A stretch of 64,000 nucleotides of DNA from Streptococcus sp. VT 162 (GTDB lineage Bacteria; Bacillota; Bacilli; Lactobacillales; Streptococcaceae), in the NCBI GenBank assembly GCA_000688775.2, contig CP007628.2:1550001-1614000 (forward strand). The letters are read 5' to 3'. A program made the translations under genes and the position numbers. Positions 37,047 through 49,536 of the stretch are shown here, piece after piece. Under the pieces are notes generated by a model. It did no database searches and was not told where the DNA came from. It saw only the letters and a program-made list of their open reading frames with translations. How positions within the stretch are numbered: position 1 is the first letter of the stretch; each line of letters opens with the position of its first letter.

Positions 37047-37928
37047 ATGGTAAGTATCACACTCACACCAAGTGAACAGGAAATTCAGAGCTTTTTAAGT
37101 CAGTATCAGAAGGCTCTCAGTCCTAGTAAAAATCCTTATATTCGCTATTTTTTGCGCCTGCCTCAGGCAACGGTTTCCATCTATACTTCTGGAAAAGTCC
37201 TCCTGCAGGGCGAAGCTGCTGAACAGTACGCTAGTTTCTTTGGCTATCAAGTTGTAGAGGAAACCAGTGGACAAGATTTTCCTATGATTGGGACTGATGA
37301 GGTGGGAAATGGTTCCTACTTTGGTGGGCTGGCTGTCGTGGCCTCCTTCGTGACACCTGACCAGCACGACTTCTTGCGAGAACTTGGTGTGGGGGATTCA
37401 AAAACCCTGACAGACCAAAAGATTCGTCAGATTGCCCCTATCCTCAAGGAAAAGATTTCGCACCAAGCGCTCCTCCTTTCACCGAGCAAGTACAACGAAG
37501 TTATCGGAGAGCGTTACAATGCTGTTTCTGTAAAAGTTGCTCTTCACAACCAGGCTATCTTTCTCCTCCTCCAAAAAGGAGTCCAGCCAGAAAAAATCGT
37601 GATTGACGCTTTTACAAGCCCTAAAAACTATGACAAGTACTTGGCGCAAGAAGCCAACCATTTCCCAAACAAGATTACTTTGGAAGAAAAAGCCGAGGGA
37701 AAATACCTGGCTGTTGCCGTTAGCTCCATCATCGCGCGGGAGCTCTTCCTCGAAAACTTGGAAAATCTTGGACGAGAACTGGGCTATCATCTGCCAAGTG
37801 GCGCTGGAACTGCATCTGATAAGGTAGCTAGCAAAATCCTGCAAGCCTATGGCATGAAAGGACTTCATTTCTGTGCCAAACTACATTTTAAAAACACTGA
37901 AAAAGCCAAAGCACTTCTAGAAAGGTGA
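37047..37928 (+). CDS. rnhC: Ribonuclease HIII
   Basis: 293 residues. N-terminal TBP-like substrate-binding domain (about 1-85), then the RNase H fold with [14 protein letters not shown] carrying the first acidic residues, GVGDSKTL and VIDAFTS. It removes RNA from RNA/DNA hybrids. No Shine-Dalgarno precedes the ATG and the -10 is 7 bases away, so the mRNA may be leaderless. lepB follows by 3 bases. Confidence 0.95.
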   Translation: MVSITLTPSEQEIQSFLSQYQKALSPSKNPYIRYFLRLPQATVSIYTSGKVLLQGEAAEQYASFFGYQVVEETSGQDFPMIGTDEVGNGSYFGGLAVVASFVTPDQHDFLRELGVGDSKTLTDQKIRQIAPILKEKISHQALLLSPSKYNEVIGERYNAVSVKVALHNQAIFLLLQKGVQPEKIVIDAFTSPKNYDKYLAQEANHFPNKITLEEKAEGKYLAVAVSSIIARELFLENLENLGRELGYHLPSGAGTASDKVASKILQAYGMKGLHFCAKLHFKNTEKAKALLER

Positions 37929-37931
37929 GTT

Positions 37932-38546
37932 ATGAATTTGTTTAAAACATTTCTAAAAGAATGGGGAGTTTTCTTCCTGATTATCGCACTGGTAGGTCTT
38001 AGCCGTATCTTTCTATGGAGCAATGTCCGTGTGGAAGGACACTCTATGGACCCTACCCTAGCTGACGGAGAAGTTCTCTTCGTTGTTAAACACCTCCCAA
38101 TTGACCGCTTCGACATCGTGGTTGCGCATGAGGAAGACGGAAATAAAGACATTGTCAAAAGGGTTATCGGTATGCCTGGAGATACCATCCGCTATGAAAA
38201 TGACAAGCTCTTTATCAACGGTGAAGAAACGAATGAACCTTACCTAGCTGAATATCTCAACTTGTTCAAAACAGAAAAGTTGCAAAACACCTATACTGGA
38301 AAAGGATTTGAAGGCAATAAGGGAGTTTACTTTAGAGAACTTGCTCAAAAAGCACAAGCCTTTACGGTCGATGTCAATTCCAACACTAGCTTCAGCTTTA
38401 CTGTCCCTCAAGGCGAGTACCTTCTTCTTGGTGACGATCGTCTAGTCTCTAGCGACAGCCGCCATGTTGGTACCTTCAAGGCTAGCGAAATCAAAGGCGA
38501 AGCAAAATTCCGTTTCTGGCCACTTAACCGTATCGGAACTTTTTAA
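37932..38546 (+). CDS. lepB: Signal peptidase I
   Basis: 204 residues, one N-terminal membrane anchor (about 10-30). The Ser38 nucleophile lies in EGHSMDPT and the Lys76 general base in DIVKRVIGMPGD; these are the catalytic residues described for the pneumococcal enzyme. It cleaves signal peptides of Sec-exported proteins. Confidence 0.96.
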   Translation: MNLFKTFLKEWGVFFLIIALVGLSRIFLWSNVRVEGHSMDPTLADGEVLFVVKHLPIDRFDIVVAHEEDGNKDIVKRVIGMPGDTIRYENDKLFINGEETNEPYLAEYLNLFKTEKLQNTYTGKGFEGNKGVYFRELAQKAQAFTVDVNSNTSFSFTVPQGEYLLLGDDRLVSSDSRHVGTFKASEIKGEAKFRFWPLNRIGTF

Positions 38547-38675
38547 GATAAGGAAGAGGCCGAGAATGCTAAGTCTCAGTCTCTTTTTCTATTGCGAGAA
38601 GAAGACCTTTTAGTCTCCTAGCTTGTTGAAAGAAGCTAAGGGTCCAACTCTCACGAACTCATGTAAAGGAAAACT

Positions 38676-41045
38676 ATGGAAGTTTATTTTTCAGGCACCA
38701 TTGAACGGATTATTTTTGAAAATCTCAGTAATTTTTATCGCATTCTCCTCCTAGATATTGAAGATACGGACGCGGAGGACTTTGACGATTTTGAAATCAT
38801 TGTTACAGGAACTATGGCGGACGTGATTGAGGGTGAAGACTACACTTTTTGGGGGCAAATCATTCAGCACTCCAAGTATGGAGAACAGCTACAGATCAGT
38901 CGTTATGAGCGAGCAAAACCAACTAGCAAGGGCCTCGTCAAGTACTTTTCTAGCAGTCATTTCAAGGGAATTGGTCTCAAAACTGCTCAGAAAATCGTCG
39001 ATAGCTATGGTGAAAATACCATTGACGAAATTCTGGAACATCCTGAAAAGCTAGAAAGTATTGCAGGACTCTCTGCCAAAAACCGTGAGGCTTTTGTTTC
39101 CACCCTTCGTCTTAACTACGGAACCGAGATGGTCTTAGCTAAACTAGCTAACTACGGCATTCCCAATAAACTGGCCTTTCAGATTCAAGACTTTTACAAG
39201 GAAGAAACGCTGGATATTGTCGAAAACTATCCCTACCAACTGGTTGAAGATATCAAAGGATTGGGTTTTACCATTGCAGACCAATTGGCTGCCGAACTAG
39301 GCATCGAAAGTCAAGCTCCCGAGCGCTTCCGTGCTGGCCTTGTCCATAGTCTCTTTCAAGGTTGTATGGATACAGGCGATACCTATATGGAAGCCCGAGA
39401 TTTGCTGGAACAAACCCTGACTCTCCTCGAGTCTTCCCGTCCTGTGGAACTAGACCCCAGTCAAGTAGCTCAGGAATTATCTCATTTGATCGAAGAAGAC
39501 AAGGTTCAGCAGATTGATACCAAAATCTTTGATAACAGCCTCTTTTTCGCTGAAGAAGGCATTCGCAGTCACTTGGTTCGTATCCTTGAAAAAGGAAAGC
39601 AGAAGAGTCAGAACTTAGAAACCATTCACAAGTATATCGCTACTGTCGAGCAAGAACTGGGCATTCAGTACGATACCATTCAAAAACAGGCTATCTGCGA
39701 CGCTATCCAGAACAAGGTCTTTATCCTGACAGGTGGGCCTGGTACAGGTAAGACGACTGTTATCAATGGAATTATCGCTGTTTATGCCCTTTTAGAAGGG
39801 CTTGATCTCAGGAAGAAAAGCAACCTGCCGATTCTTCTCGCTGCTCCAACTGGTCGAGCGGCTCGGCGCATGAATGAATTAACAGGTTTGCCTAGCGCGA
39901 CCATACACCGTCATTTGGGGATGACAGGAGACGATGATACCAGTCATCTGGAAGATTATCTGGATGCCGACTTTATCATTGTAGATGAGTTTTCCATGGT
40001 GGATACTTGGCTAGCTAACCAACTCTTCTCCAACATCTCTTCTAACAGTAAAATCCTCATCGTGGGAGACAGCGACCAGCTACCTTCTGTCAGTCCTGGC
40101 CAAGTTCTGGCCGACCTGCTCCAGATTGCACTGATTCCCCAGACTCGCTTAGAACGGATTTACCGTCAGAACGAGGAATCAACCATCGTCACCTTGGCAA
40201 GTCAGATTCGACAAGGCATCTTGCCAGCCGACTTTACCCAGAAAAAAGCAGACCGCTCCTACTTTGAAATCGCTAGCGGCCATATCCCAGCTACCATTGA
40301 GAAAATTCTTGGCGCTGCCCTCAGAAGTGGTATTTTGGCTCGCGATATTCAGGTGCTAGCGCCTATGTATCGAGGAACTGCTGGCATTGACGCCATCAAC
40401 CAGCTTATGCAAGACCTGCTCAATCCTCAGCAAAAGGGGCAAGTTAGCTTTGAAGCAACTCAGTGTCACTATCGAATAGGTGACAAGGTCATTCACCTAG
40501 TCAACGATGCCGAAGTCAATGTCTTTAACGGAGACCTAGGCTACATCACAGATTTGATTCCTGGAAAATACACCGAGTCTAAACAAGATGAGATTGTCAT
40601 TGATTTCGATGGCAATGAGGTCATCTATCCTCGAAACGAATGGTACAAAATTCGTCTAGCCTATGCCATGAGTATCCATAAGTCGCAGGGAAGTGAGTTT
40701 CCCGTTGTCATCCTTCCCATCACCAGTTCCAGCAAGCGCATGCTGGAACGCAATCTCATCTATACAGCTATTACACGGGCCAAGAGCAAACTCATCCTTC
40801 TTGGCGAATTACAGGCCTTTGACTATGCAGTCAAGCATATCGGAACTGCCCGCAAGACCTATCTGATTGAGCGCTTCAGTGATTTAATTGAAAATAATAT
40901 TGAAGAAAGTAAACAAGCCTTCTCTGAAACTACCACAGCAAGTGACTCTGAACAATCCTACATCCTCACCGAGGAAAACTGGTCTAGTATTCCAGCCATG
41001 ATCGGGATTACAGACGCAGACCTCAAAGAGATTTTTGGAAAATAG
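38676..41045 (+). CDS. recD2: RecD2-type ATP-dependent DNA helicase
   Basis: 789 residues, 5'-3' superfamily 1B helicase. An N-terminal OB-like domain with helix-hairpin-helix motifs (about 90-210) precedes Walker A GGPGTGKTT (about 352-360), DEFSMVD and the C-terminal SIHKSQGSEFP. There is no RecBC partner here, as usual for RecD2. The 130-base spacer from lepB contains a weak hairpin. Confidence 0.95.
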   Translation: MEVYFSGTIERIIFENLSNFYRILLLDIEDTDAEDFDDFEIIVTGTMADVIEGEDYTFWGQIIQHSKYGEQLQISRYERAKPTSKGLVKYFSSSHFKGIGLKTAQKIVDSYGENTIDEILEHPEKLESIAGLSAKNREAFVSTLRLNYGTEMVLAKLANYGIPNKLAFQIQDFYKEETLDIVENYPYQLVEDIKGLGFTIADQLAAELGIESQAPERFRAGLVHSLFQGCMDTGDTYMEARDLLEQTLTLLESSRPVELDPSQVAQELSHLIEEDKVQQIDTKIFDNSLFFAEEGIRSHLVRILEKGKQKSQNLETIHKYIATVEQELGIQYDTIQKQAICDAIQNKVFILTGGPGTGKTTVINGIIAVYALLEGLDLRKKSNLPILLAAPTGRAARRMNELTGLPSATIHRHLGMTGDDDTSHLEDYLDADFIIVDEFSMVDTWLANQLFSNISSNSKILIVGDSDQLPSVSPGQVLADLLQIALIPQTRLERIYRQNEESTIVTLASQIRQGILPADFTQKKADRSYFEIASGHIPATIEKILGAALRSGILARDIQVLAPMYRGTAGIDAINQLMQDLLNPQQKGQVSFEATQCHYRIGDKVIHLVNDAEVNVFNGDLGYITDLIPGKYTESKQDEIVIDFDGNEVIYPRNEWYKIRLAYAMSIHKSQGSEFPVVILPITSSSKRMLERNLIYTAITRAKSKLILLGELQAFDYAVKHIGTARKTYLIERFSDLIENNIEESKQAFSETTTASDSEQSYILTEENWSSIPAMIGITDADLKEIFGK

Positions 41046-41057
41046 ACCAGCAGAAAA

Positions 41058-41075
41058 CCCACCTAGTCAGGTGGG
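41058..41075. terminator. Terminator between recD2 and tig
   Basis: 7-bp stem CCCACCT / AGGTGGG, 4-nt loop, followed by CTTTTT on the plus strand and TTTTC on the minus strand; serves the two converging genes. Confidence 0.8.
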
Positions 41076-41092
41076 CTTTTTATCTTTTAAGA

Positions 41093-42376
41093 TTATTTTA
41101 CAGTTGCTGTGCTTGTGATCAATTCAACAGCTTTTTTGATTGCGATATCGTGTTTCAACATATCAGCTGAAAGCAAGTTTTGAACTTGTGCCACTTCCAT
41201 GTTGTAATCTGCTGCTAATTGCTCGATTTCTTTTTGGATTTCTTCTTCTGAAGCGTCAAATCCTTCAGCTTTGGCAACTGCTTCGATAACAAGGTTAGTC
41301 TTCGTACGTGACTCAGCCTCTGCTTCGTATTGTTTGTGAAGGTCTTCTTGAGTAGTTCCTGTGATTTGGAAGTACATGTCAGGGTTGATACCTTGACGTT
41401 GCAAGTTTCCAAGGAATTCATTTACTGAACGGTGAACTTCTTCGTGGATCATTTCTTCTGGAAGTTCTACGATTTCAGCATTTTCTACAGCTTTATCGAT
41501 TGCTGCACCTTCAACGGCATCTTTGTATGCTTCTTCTTTTGCAGCAGTCAATTCTTTGCGGTATTTTTCTTTCAATTCGTCAAGAGTTTCCACTTCTTCG
41601 TCGATATCTTTTGCAAGTTCATCATCAAGAGCTGGAACTTCTTTAGCTTTTACTTCGTGGATAGTTGTTACGAATTTAGCTTCTTTACCTGCAAGGTCTT
41701 CTGCTTGGTAGTCTTCTGGGAATGTTACGATAACATCAACAGTTTCACCAGCTGAGTGTCCAACCAATTGGTCTTCAAAACCAGGGATAAATTGACCTGA
41801 TCCAAGTCCAAGTGAGAAGTTTTCACCTTTTCCGCCGTCGAACTCAACACCGTCGATAGAACCAACGAAGTCAATAACAACAGTGTCGCCATTTTCAGCA
41901 GCGCCTTCTTTGATAACCAATTCAGCCAAGTTGTTGCGTTCACGTTCGATACGTTCTTCAACGTCAGCGTCAGTTACTTCTTTTTCTACATCAACTGATA
42001 CTTCAAGGTTTTTGTAGTCGCCCAATTTAACTTCAGGTTTTGTCACGACTTCAGCTGTGATAACCCAGTCTTGACCTTTTTCCATTGAAGTTACGTCAAT
42101 TTTTGGTTGCGCAACGACTTCAAGACCAGCTTCTTTTACTGCAGCTTCATAAGCGTTTGGCAAAAGTGCGTTCATTGCATCTTGATAAAGAGCTTCTTCA
42201 CCAAATTTTTGGTCGAAGATAGGGCGTGGAAGGTGACCTTTACGGAAACCAGGAACGTTAAGAGTTTTCTTTACTGAGTTAAATACACGGTCCAATTCTG
42301 GTTTGATTTGGTCTTGAGAGATAGTGAAAGTCAAGACACCACGGTTTGTTTCTTTGTTTTCAAATGATACAGACAT
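41093..42376 (-). CDS. tig: Trigger factor
   Basis: 427 residues. N-terminal ribosome-binding domain with the signature [10 protein letters not shown] (about 45-54), central FKBP-type PPIase (about 150-245) and a helical C-terminal chaperone domain. Ribosome-bound folding chaperone. Own promoter upstream. Confidence 0.97.
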   Translation of the reverse strand: MSVSFENKETNRGVLTFTISQDQIKPELDRVFNSVKKTLNVPGFRKGHLPRPIFDQKFGEEALYQDAMNALLPNAYEAAVKEAGLEVVAQPKIDVTSMEKGQDWVITAEVVTKPEVKLGDYKNLEVSVDVEKEVTDADVEERIERERNNLAELVIKEGAAENGDTVVIDFVGSIDGVEFDGGKGENFSLGLGSGQFIPGFEDQLVGHSAGETVDVIVTFPEDYQAEDLAGKEAKFVTTIHEVKAKEVPALDDELAKDIDEEVETLDELKEKYRKELTAAKEEAYKDAVEGAAIDKAVENAEIVELPEEMIHEEVHRSVNEFLGNLQRQGINPDMYFQITGTTQEDLHKQYEAEAESRTKTNLVIEAVAKAEGFDASEEEIQKEIEQLAADYNMEVAQVQNLLSADMLKHDIAIKKAVELITSTATVK

Positions 42377-42411
42377 TCTGTCATTTCTCCTTAAAATTTT
42401 TAATACAGTCC

Positions 42412-42441
42412 ATTATACCATATAATAGCGACTTTTTTCAA
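42412..42441 (-). promoter_or_regulatory. tig promoter
   Basis: Minus strand: TTGAAA (42441-42436), 18 nt, TATAAT (42417-42412), with an extended TATGG before the -10. Confidence 0.8.
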
Positions 42442-42466
42442 GTAATGAATGCGCTTTTCAATAGTG

Positions 42467-43123
42467 CTAGAGGTACTTGCTCGCTTCCTTTATACTAAGT
42501 TCAGCCATTCGTTTCTTATTTTTCTCAATATAACGTGCTACCCATTCGGGATTGGTTTTAGAGTAGTCTCTTAGAGCCCAGCCGATGGCTTTGTTGATAA
42601 AAAATTCTGTCTGGTCCAGATTGTTGACCAGGATCTTTTCCATCAGTTGGACATTTGTTTTTTCTTTTCTTAACAACTGGTGGTCAATAGCGACTCGCCT
42701 CAACCAGATATTGTCTGATAGGCTCCATTTTAAAAGCACTTCTTCAAGTTCCGGATGGTTAGCCACTAAACTTCCTACTACTCGATCTAGAATATCTACC
42801 GTGTCCCACCAGGACTTGGTCACGACCAGACGCTCAAGTTTAGGCAAATCGTCCTTCGTTAGATAAGTCTGCATGGCTTTCAAATAGTTGGCAGCCACAT
42901 ATTGGTATTCTCTAGGCTCCTTTTCCCAGCAAGTGTCTACAAAATCCCAATCGATAATCTTTGTTTTTTTCGCTTCTGGAAAATACTTTTTATAGAGTGA
43001 ATTTCTTTCAGGACCTGCAATACCTAGAAAGGGAAACTGATGGCGCATATAGGCTTCCATTGGGCCTGCTTTCTCAGGGTCTTTTCCCGCTTCTAGCTCC
43101 ACAAGTAAATCTGTAAGATTCAT
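42467..43123 (-). CDS. AlkD-like DNA alkylation repair protein
   Basis: 218 residues of HEAT-like helical repeats of the AlkD family: the start LLVELEAGKDPEKAGPMEAYM, WWDTVD in the middle, and the AIGWALRDYSKTNPEWV signature. AlkD glycosylases remove bulky or cationic alkylated bases. It begins directly after the stop of the response regulator gene, making it the last gene of the lia-type operon. Confidence 0.9.
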   Translation of the reverse strand: MNLTDLLVELEAGKDPEKAGPMEAYMRHQFPFLGIAGPERNSLYKKYFPEAKKTKIIDWDFVDTCWEKEPREYQYVAANYLKAMQTYLTKDDLPKLERLVVTKSWWDTVDILDRVVGSLVANHPELEEVLLKWSLSDNIWLRRVAIDHQLLRKEKTNVQLMEKILVNNLDQTEFFINKAIGWALRDYSKTNPEWVARYIEKNKKRMAELSIKEASKYL

Positions 43124-43756
43124 CTAAAAATCCTCCTGCCCTACCAAGTGGTGCTGAAAGGCATAGACTGCAGCCTGAGTGCGATCGCTGACCTCAAGCT
43201 TGGCTAGGATGTTGGATACATGGGTCTTCACCGTCTTTAGGGAGATAAAGAGTTCATCTGCAATGCGCTGATTTTCATAGCCCTTGGCGATGAGTTGAAG
43301 CACGTCTCGCTCACGCGCAGTCAGTTCTTCATGAAGCTCTATATGATTGCGGTGGTATTCGACTTTCTTACTAACTTCTTGCTCAATGGCCAACTCCCCA
43401 GCAGCAACCTTACGAACTGCATGAAGCAGTTCGTCTGCACTAGAAGTCTTGAGCATATAACCTTTGGCACCAGCGTTCAAGACTGGCATGATTTTTTCAT
43501 TGTCCAAGTAAGAGGTCACAATCAAAATCTTGGCTTCAGGCCATTCTTTGAGGATGGACAAGGTTGCATCAATCCCATTTATCTCAGGCATGACAATATC
43601 CATGACAATGACATCTGGACGCAATTCCAAGGCCAAGTCAATACCTTGAGCCCCATTGGCAGCTTCGCCCACAACTTCTACATCGTCTTGGAGGTCAAAA
43701 TAGCTTTTCAAGCCCAATCGGACCATTTCATGGTCATCTACCAGTAAAATTTTCAT
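43124..43756 (-). CDS. liaR: LiaR/VraR-type response regulator
   Basis: 210 residues. Receiver domain with the phospho-acceptor Asp in VIVMDIVMP and Lys in AKGYMLKTS, and a NarL/LuxR-type HTH at the C-terminus (LTARERDVLQLIAKGY, ISLKTVKTHVSNIL). Pairs with the adjacent sensor kinase; in streptococci this system responds to envelope damage and murein hydrolases. Confidence 0.93.
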   Translation of the reverse strand: MKILLVDDHEMVRLGLKSYFDLQDDVEVVGEAANGAQGIDLALELRPDVIVMDIVMPEINGIDATLSILKEWPEAKILIVTSYLDNEKIMPVLNAGAKGYMLKTSSADELLHAVRKVAAGELAIEQEVSKKVEYHRNHIELHEELTARERDVLQLIAKGYENQRIADELFISLKTVKTHVSNILAKLEVSDRTQAAVYAFQHHLVGQEDF

Positions 43757-43766
43757 CTCTACTCCT

Positions 43767-44765
43767 TTATGATTCCTTATCTAACAGGGGAATACGGATA
43801 TCGACCGCCAGTCCTTGCTTAGGTGCTGTCAAGAGTTGAACCGTTCCTGCCATATCTTCGACTCGCTCCTTGATGTTTCGCAGTCCATAACTCAAGTCAT
43901 CTAAACTCCCCAACAGGAAACCAATCCCATTATCCACCACCTTCAGCTGCAATTCAACATCTGTCTGATAGAGGTAGACATCCAAACAAGATGCCTGGGC
44001 ATGGCGAAGGGTATTGCTAATCAATTCCTGCAAAATGCGGAAGATATGCTCTTCGATTTTCTTGGGCAATTTAGACACATTTTGCTTGAGACTAACCTTG
44101 AGATCACTCTTGTCCTCAAGCTCTTTTAAGAGGATTTGAATCCCCTCAATCAAACTCTTCTCTTCCAACTCAACTGGTCGCAAATGTAGGAGCAAGACCC
44201 GCAAATCTTTCTGGGCTGTTTCTAGGATAGCTGCGACACCTTGCAACTGGGTCTGCATCTTTTCTCTATCCAGCTTCAAAGCCTGCTGACTGACACCTGA
44301 TAAAATCATATGGGCCGCAAACAACTCCTGACTAACCGTATCGTGCAGGTCACGTGCTATCCGCTTCCTTTCTTTCTCGATGATTGCTTCTTCCTTGACC
44401 AGGCTTTGATTTTCAGCCTTTTGAACAGCCTCTGTCAAGAGGTTAAGCTTGCCAGACAAGGACTTAAAACTGGCATCCAAGTCTGGATCTGCAAAGGCAA
44501 CCACCTCTTTTCCTGCTAGCAGTCGCTTGAGATTGACCTGCATTTTTCTGCGAGAGACTTCTTCTATCACGCGCCAAAAGAGGACAAAAAAGAAGGTCAT
44601 GGAAAGGCTAAAGACCAAGATCAAGAAGATGATTTTCTCTGTTTTCTCGATATCCTGTAGCAAATAGGACCAATCAAGATTTAGAATATCAAGCAGACTA
44701 TTAGCCAAAAAGAGAATAAAGAGGAGTGAAGTCAGGCCGATTAACAGATAAGATTGCTTTTTCAT
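43767..44765 (-). CDS. liaS: LiaS/VraS-type sensor histidine kinase
   Basis: 332 residues: two membrane helices (about 8-27 and 39-62) with a very short extracellular loop, i.e. an intramembrane-sensing kinase; HisKA_3 phospho-acceptor His in IARDLHDTVSQEL; HATPase motifs with DNGIGF. It overlaps liaF by 4 bases and is followed 10 bases later by liaR. Confidence 0.93.
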   Translation of the reverse strand: MKKQSYLLIGLTSLLFILFLANSLLDILNLDWSYLLQDIEKTEKIIFLILVFSLSMTFFFVLFWRVIEEVSRRKMQVNLKRLLAGKEVVAFADPDLDASFKSLSGKLNLLTEAVQKAENQSLVKEEAIIEKERKRIARDLHDTVSQELFAAHMILSGVSQQALKLDREKMQTQLQGVAAILETAQKDLRVLLLHLRPVELEEKSLIEGIQILLKELEDKSDLKVSLKQNVSKLPKKIEEHIFRILQELISNTLRHAQASCLDVYLYQTDVELQLKVVDNGIGFLLGSLDDLSYGLRNIKERVEDMAGTVQLLTAPKQGLAVDIRIPLLDKES

Positions 44766-45460
44766 CCTCTGACCACCTCCACATCGCCAACCATAGTAGT
44801 TAGGAAAATCTTGACGCTCTTGTTACTCTTGAGATAGTCCCTGGTTTCCTGATGATAGTGTTCATTGCGAAGGGATCTCTTAGGCTGATGAAGGAAGGTA
44901 AGATCTCCATAGAGGCAGTTGACACTGAGACTGATTTCCACATCTACAGGTACGATAATCCTAGTCGTTCCGATCATCTTTCTAAGGATAATGACATTGT
45001 CATGATTGGTTAGGATAACTCTTTCCAAATGAATGGTGTCCTTGCCCATGAGGCGAAAGAGGTTGATATCATCAAATTGGCAGGTCTGGTGGCTAGAAAA
45101 ATGATGGAGATTGCCAAACCAAGGATTGCGTTCATTTTTCACCGTTACCACCTCTTCAAAGACCAAGTCGGTCTCCTCTCTTTCTTGATTCATCATCGGA
45201 TAGAGAAGAAAGAGACTGTATATGACCGCTACAAAGATGGCTAAAATCACAAAGGGATTGAGCATGACGATGAAAAAGAAAAGAATGGTTGCTACAAGGA
45301 GGAAAACGTTGTTGCCCTCTTTACCTGTATAATAACGAAGCAAAAGCAAAAAGAGGAATAGAATCAGCAGAAAACGCGAAAAATGCTCTGATACCATCAA
45401 AATCAGAGCTCCCGTCAATAGACAGGCTTCGATAAATAAAAAGATTTGAAATTTTTTCAT
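44762..45460 (-). CDS. liaF: LiaF-like membrane regulator
   Basis: 232 residues. About four membrane helices in the first 95 residues, then a soluble C-terminal LiaF/VraT domain (about 115-230) ending in TTMVGDVEVVRG. LiaF restrains LiaS in the absence of stress. First gene of liaF-liaS-liaR-alkD. A TGTGATAAAAT extended -10 lies about 25 bases upstream. Confidence 0.88.
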   Translation of the reverse strand: MKKFQIFLFIEACLLTGALILMVSEHFSRFLLILFLFLLLLRYYTGKEGNNVFLLVATILFFFIVMLNPFVILAIFVAVIYSLFLLYPMMNQEREETDLVFEEVVTVKNERNPWFGNLHHFSSHQTCQFDDINLFRLMGKDTIHLERVILTNHDNVIILRKMIGTTRIIVPVDVEISLSVNCLYGDLTFLHQPKRSLRNEHYHQETRDYLKSNKSVKIFLTTMVGDVEVVRG

Positions 45461-45602
45461 AGATGCATCCTCTCCCTTCTATTTTATCACAATTCAAAAA
45501 AGTCACCTCGGTCTGAGGATGGAAAAAGGAGATTGGGCAGAAATCGCTCCTACAAGCTTGGTTCTTTCAGCTCACTACAGTTGACAAAAGGCTACAAAAA
45601 AG

Positions 45603-45623
45603 GGCGGGATTCTTGTCCCGACC
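45603..45623 (-). terminator. Terminator of the mevalonate operon
   Basis: Stem CGGGA / TCCCG, extended by GG/CC across a mismatch, with a run of six Ts on the minus strand, directly after the fni stop. Confidence 0.8.
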
Positions 45624-45626
45624 TCT

Positions 45627-47605
<1,979 letters not shown>

Positions 47606-47619
<14 letters not shown>

Positions 47620-48559
47620 CTTGGCTCAAATCCTTTGTTTTTGACACAATCAAGCGATAACGTTGACCAAAGATTTCAGATAGATGATCCAAATCTTTCT
47701 CCTGACAGAGGACCTTGACATTGGGACCGGCATCCATTGTAAAGTAACAGGCTTCACCTTGCTCACGAAGCTGACGAACAAAGTCCATCGCTTCATAGGA
47801 CGCATCCGTTAGATATGAAAAGGCTGGACTAGCAGTCTTGGTCGTAGTGTGCATAGCAAGGGCATTTTTCTCCGTTAGTTCCCCAATCTTGGCAAAGTCA
47901 TTATCTTTGAGATAGACCAGCATCTCCTGATAGTCCTTTTCAGACTGGCGCACCCAGTCGTCAAAAGTCGTCGAGGTTTCCACACAGAGTTTCATCCCAT
48001 CACGGCTAGAGATTGGTTTTTTCTTGTCCTCCAGCACCAACATAATCATAGCTAGTTTCAAGTCTGTTTCTACAGGGTAAATTTCCCCGCTATCCTTATC
48101 CCAAGCACCTAGCGGTCCATAAAAACTGCGAGAGGACGACCCTGAGGCAAACTTAGCCTCCTGCGCCAACTGGCTCCGATTCAGACCAAGCTGGAAATAA
48201 GCATTGCAAGCCTTGACCAAGGCGGACAAACCACTAGAACTGGATGACAAGCCAGCCGCAGTCGGCATGTTGTTTTGGGTATCGATACGAACAAATCCCT
48301 CACCTTCTGGACGGTAACGGTCGATGATTTTGCTCATCTTGGCATGTTCAGCCTCACTCTGAAGCTGACCATTGATATAAAATGTATCCGCCGTCGCATG
48401 GACTGGTAGAGGCGACAAGGTCGTTTCCGTATACATGTTTTCCAAAGTCAATGAGATACTGCTAGTAGCAGGCACCATCTCTTTTTCTTTTTTCTTTCCC
48501 CAGTATTTGATAATGGCAATATTTGCGTAGGAACGTACGGTTACAGGCTTTCGATCCAT
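47606..48559 (-). CDS. mvaD: Diphosphomevalonate decarboxylase
   Basis: 317 residues, GHMP family. Signatures: ANIAIIKYWGK, PTAAGLSSSSSG (ATP loop) and FTMDAGPNV with the catalytic Asp. It produces isopentenyl diphosphate. Overlaps mvaK1 by 19 bases. Confidence 0.96.
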
Positions 48560-49419
48560 GTCTGAACAGCTCCTTTCTCTTCTAATCGTTTTGCTAGTTC
48601 TTCTGCTTGATCCAGATTGGCTACCAAGGCGATAATACAGCCTCCTAGCCCACCCCCACTCATCTTGGCACCTAGAGCACCATGGCTAAGAGCCGTTGCA
48701 ACAAGGGAGTCTGCTTCAGGGCTACTGACACCAATTTCTTTTAAATGTAAATGCGCTTGACTGAGGATTTGTCCCAGTTCCTCAGCATCTTTTCGTCTAA
48801 TCGCAACTTCTGCTTGCTGGGTCAATTCTCCCAAGGCATGCAAAAACGGTAGGGCATCCTTGCCCTTACTTTGAACCACTTGGATGGCTTCACGAGTGTG
48901 ACCATAAACACCCGTATCTGCAATCACCAAATAGGCAGATAGGTTCATCTCAAGTTCTGTAAAACCAACATTCTTGATAAAGCGAATGGGTTGGTCACTG
49001 AGACAGGTCTTGGCATCCAACCCGCTTGGATTCATATGGGCAATCATCTCAGCCCGATTGACCAGTATTTCCAGTACATCATGAGGCAGATTGGCTTGAT
49101 AGTAGTCAAATACCGCACGTATGGCCGCTATGCTGATAGCCGCTGACGAACCCATTCCCCGTTTTTCAGGGATAGCTGAGTCAATCACACATCGAATGCA
49201 AGCTTCTTTGATATCCAAATACTCCAGCGATGCATAAACTGCCATGGACAAGGTATCCTCCTCATAAAGACGCCACGGATTTTCAGCAGGGACCACCTTA
49301 CATGTCACCTCCACCTCCAAAAGAGGTAGGGAAATGGCAGGATAGCCGTATACGACAGCGTGCTCTCCTATTAAAATAATCTTACTATGTGCCTGACCGA
49401 CACCAACTTTTTTTGTCAT
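48541..49419 (-). CDS. mvaK1: Mevalonate kinase
   Basis: 292 residues, GHMP kinase. GEHAVVYGYPA near the N-terminus, ATP loop EKRGMGSSAAISIA, and C-terminal AKMSGGGLGGCIIAL. First step of the lower mevalonate pathway. First gene of the four-gene operon; the HMG-CoA genes are not in the window. Confidence 0.96.
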   Translation of the reverse strand: MTKKVGVGQAHSKIILIGEHAVVYGYPAISLPLLEVEVTCKVVPAENPWRLYEEDTLSMAVYASLEYLDIKEACIRCVIDSAIPEKRGMGSSAAISIAAIRAVFDYYQANLPHDVLEILVNRAEMIAHMNPSGLDAKTCLSDQPIRFIKNVGFTELEMNLSAYLVIADTGVYGHTREAIQVVQSKGKDALPFLHALGELTQQAEVAIRRKDAEELGQILSQAHLHLKEIGVSSPEADSLVATALSHGALGAKMSGGGLGGCIIALVANLDQAEELAKRLEEKGAVQTWIESL

Positions 49420-49505
49420 GTTTTCCTTTAACCAGACGAAAAGACCGTCTCATTTCATACAGTAGTATTTTCTCCTATCTATTTTATTATATTTTCACAA
49501 AAAAA

Positions 49506-49528
49506 GCGATTGTTTCCTTCACAATCGC
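49506..49528 (-). terminator. Terminator of the choline-binding protein gene
   Basis: 8-bp stem GCGATTGT / ACAATCGC followed by seven Ts on the minus strand, 9 bases after the end of the choline-binding reading frame. Confidence 0.85.
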
Positions 49529-49536
49529 CTCTTTCA

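Noticed and set aside
41432..41755. Phe/Ser-rich plus-strand frame
   Set aside because: Antisense of the Glu/Lys-rich tig coding sequence, which generates such composition artefacts.
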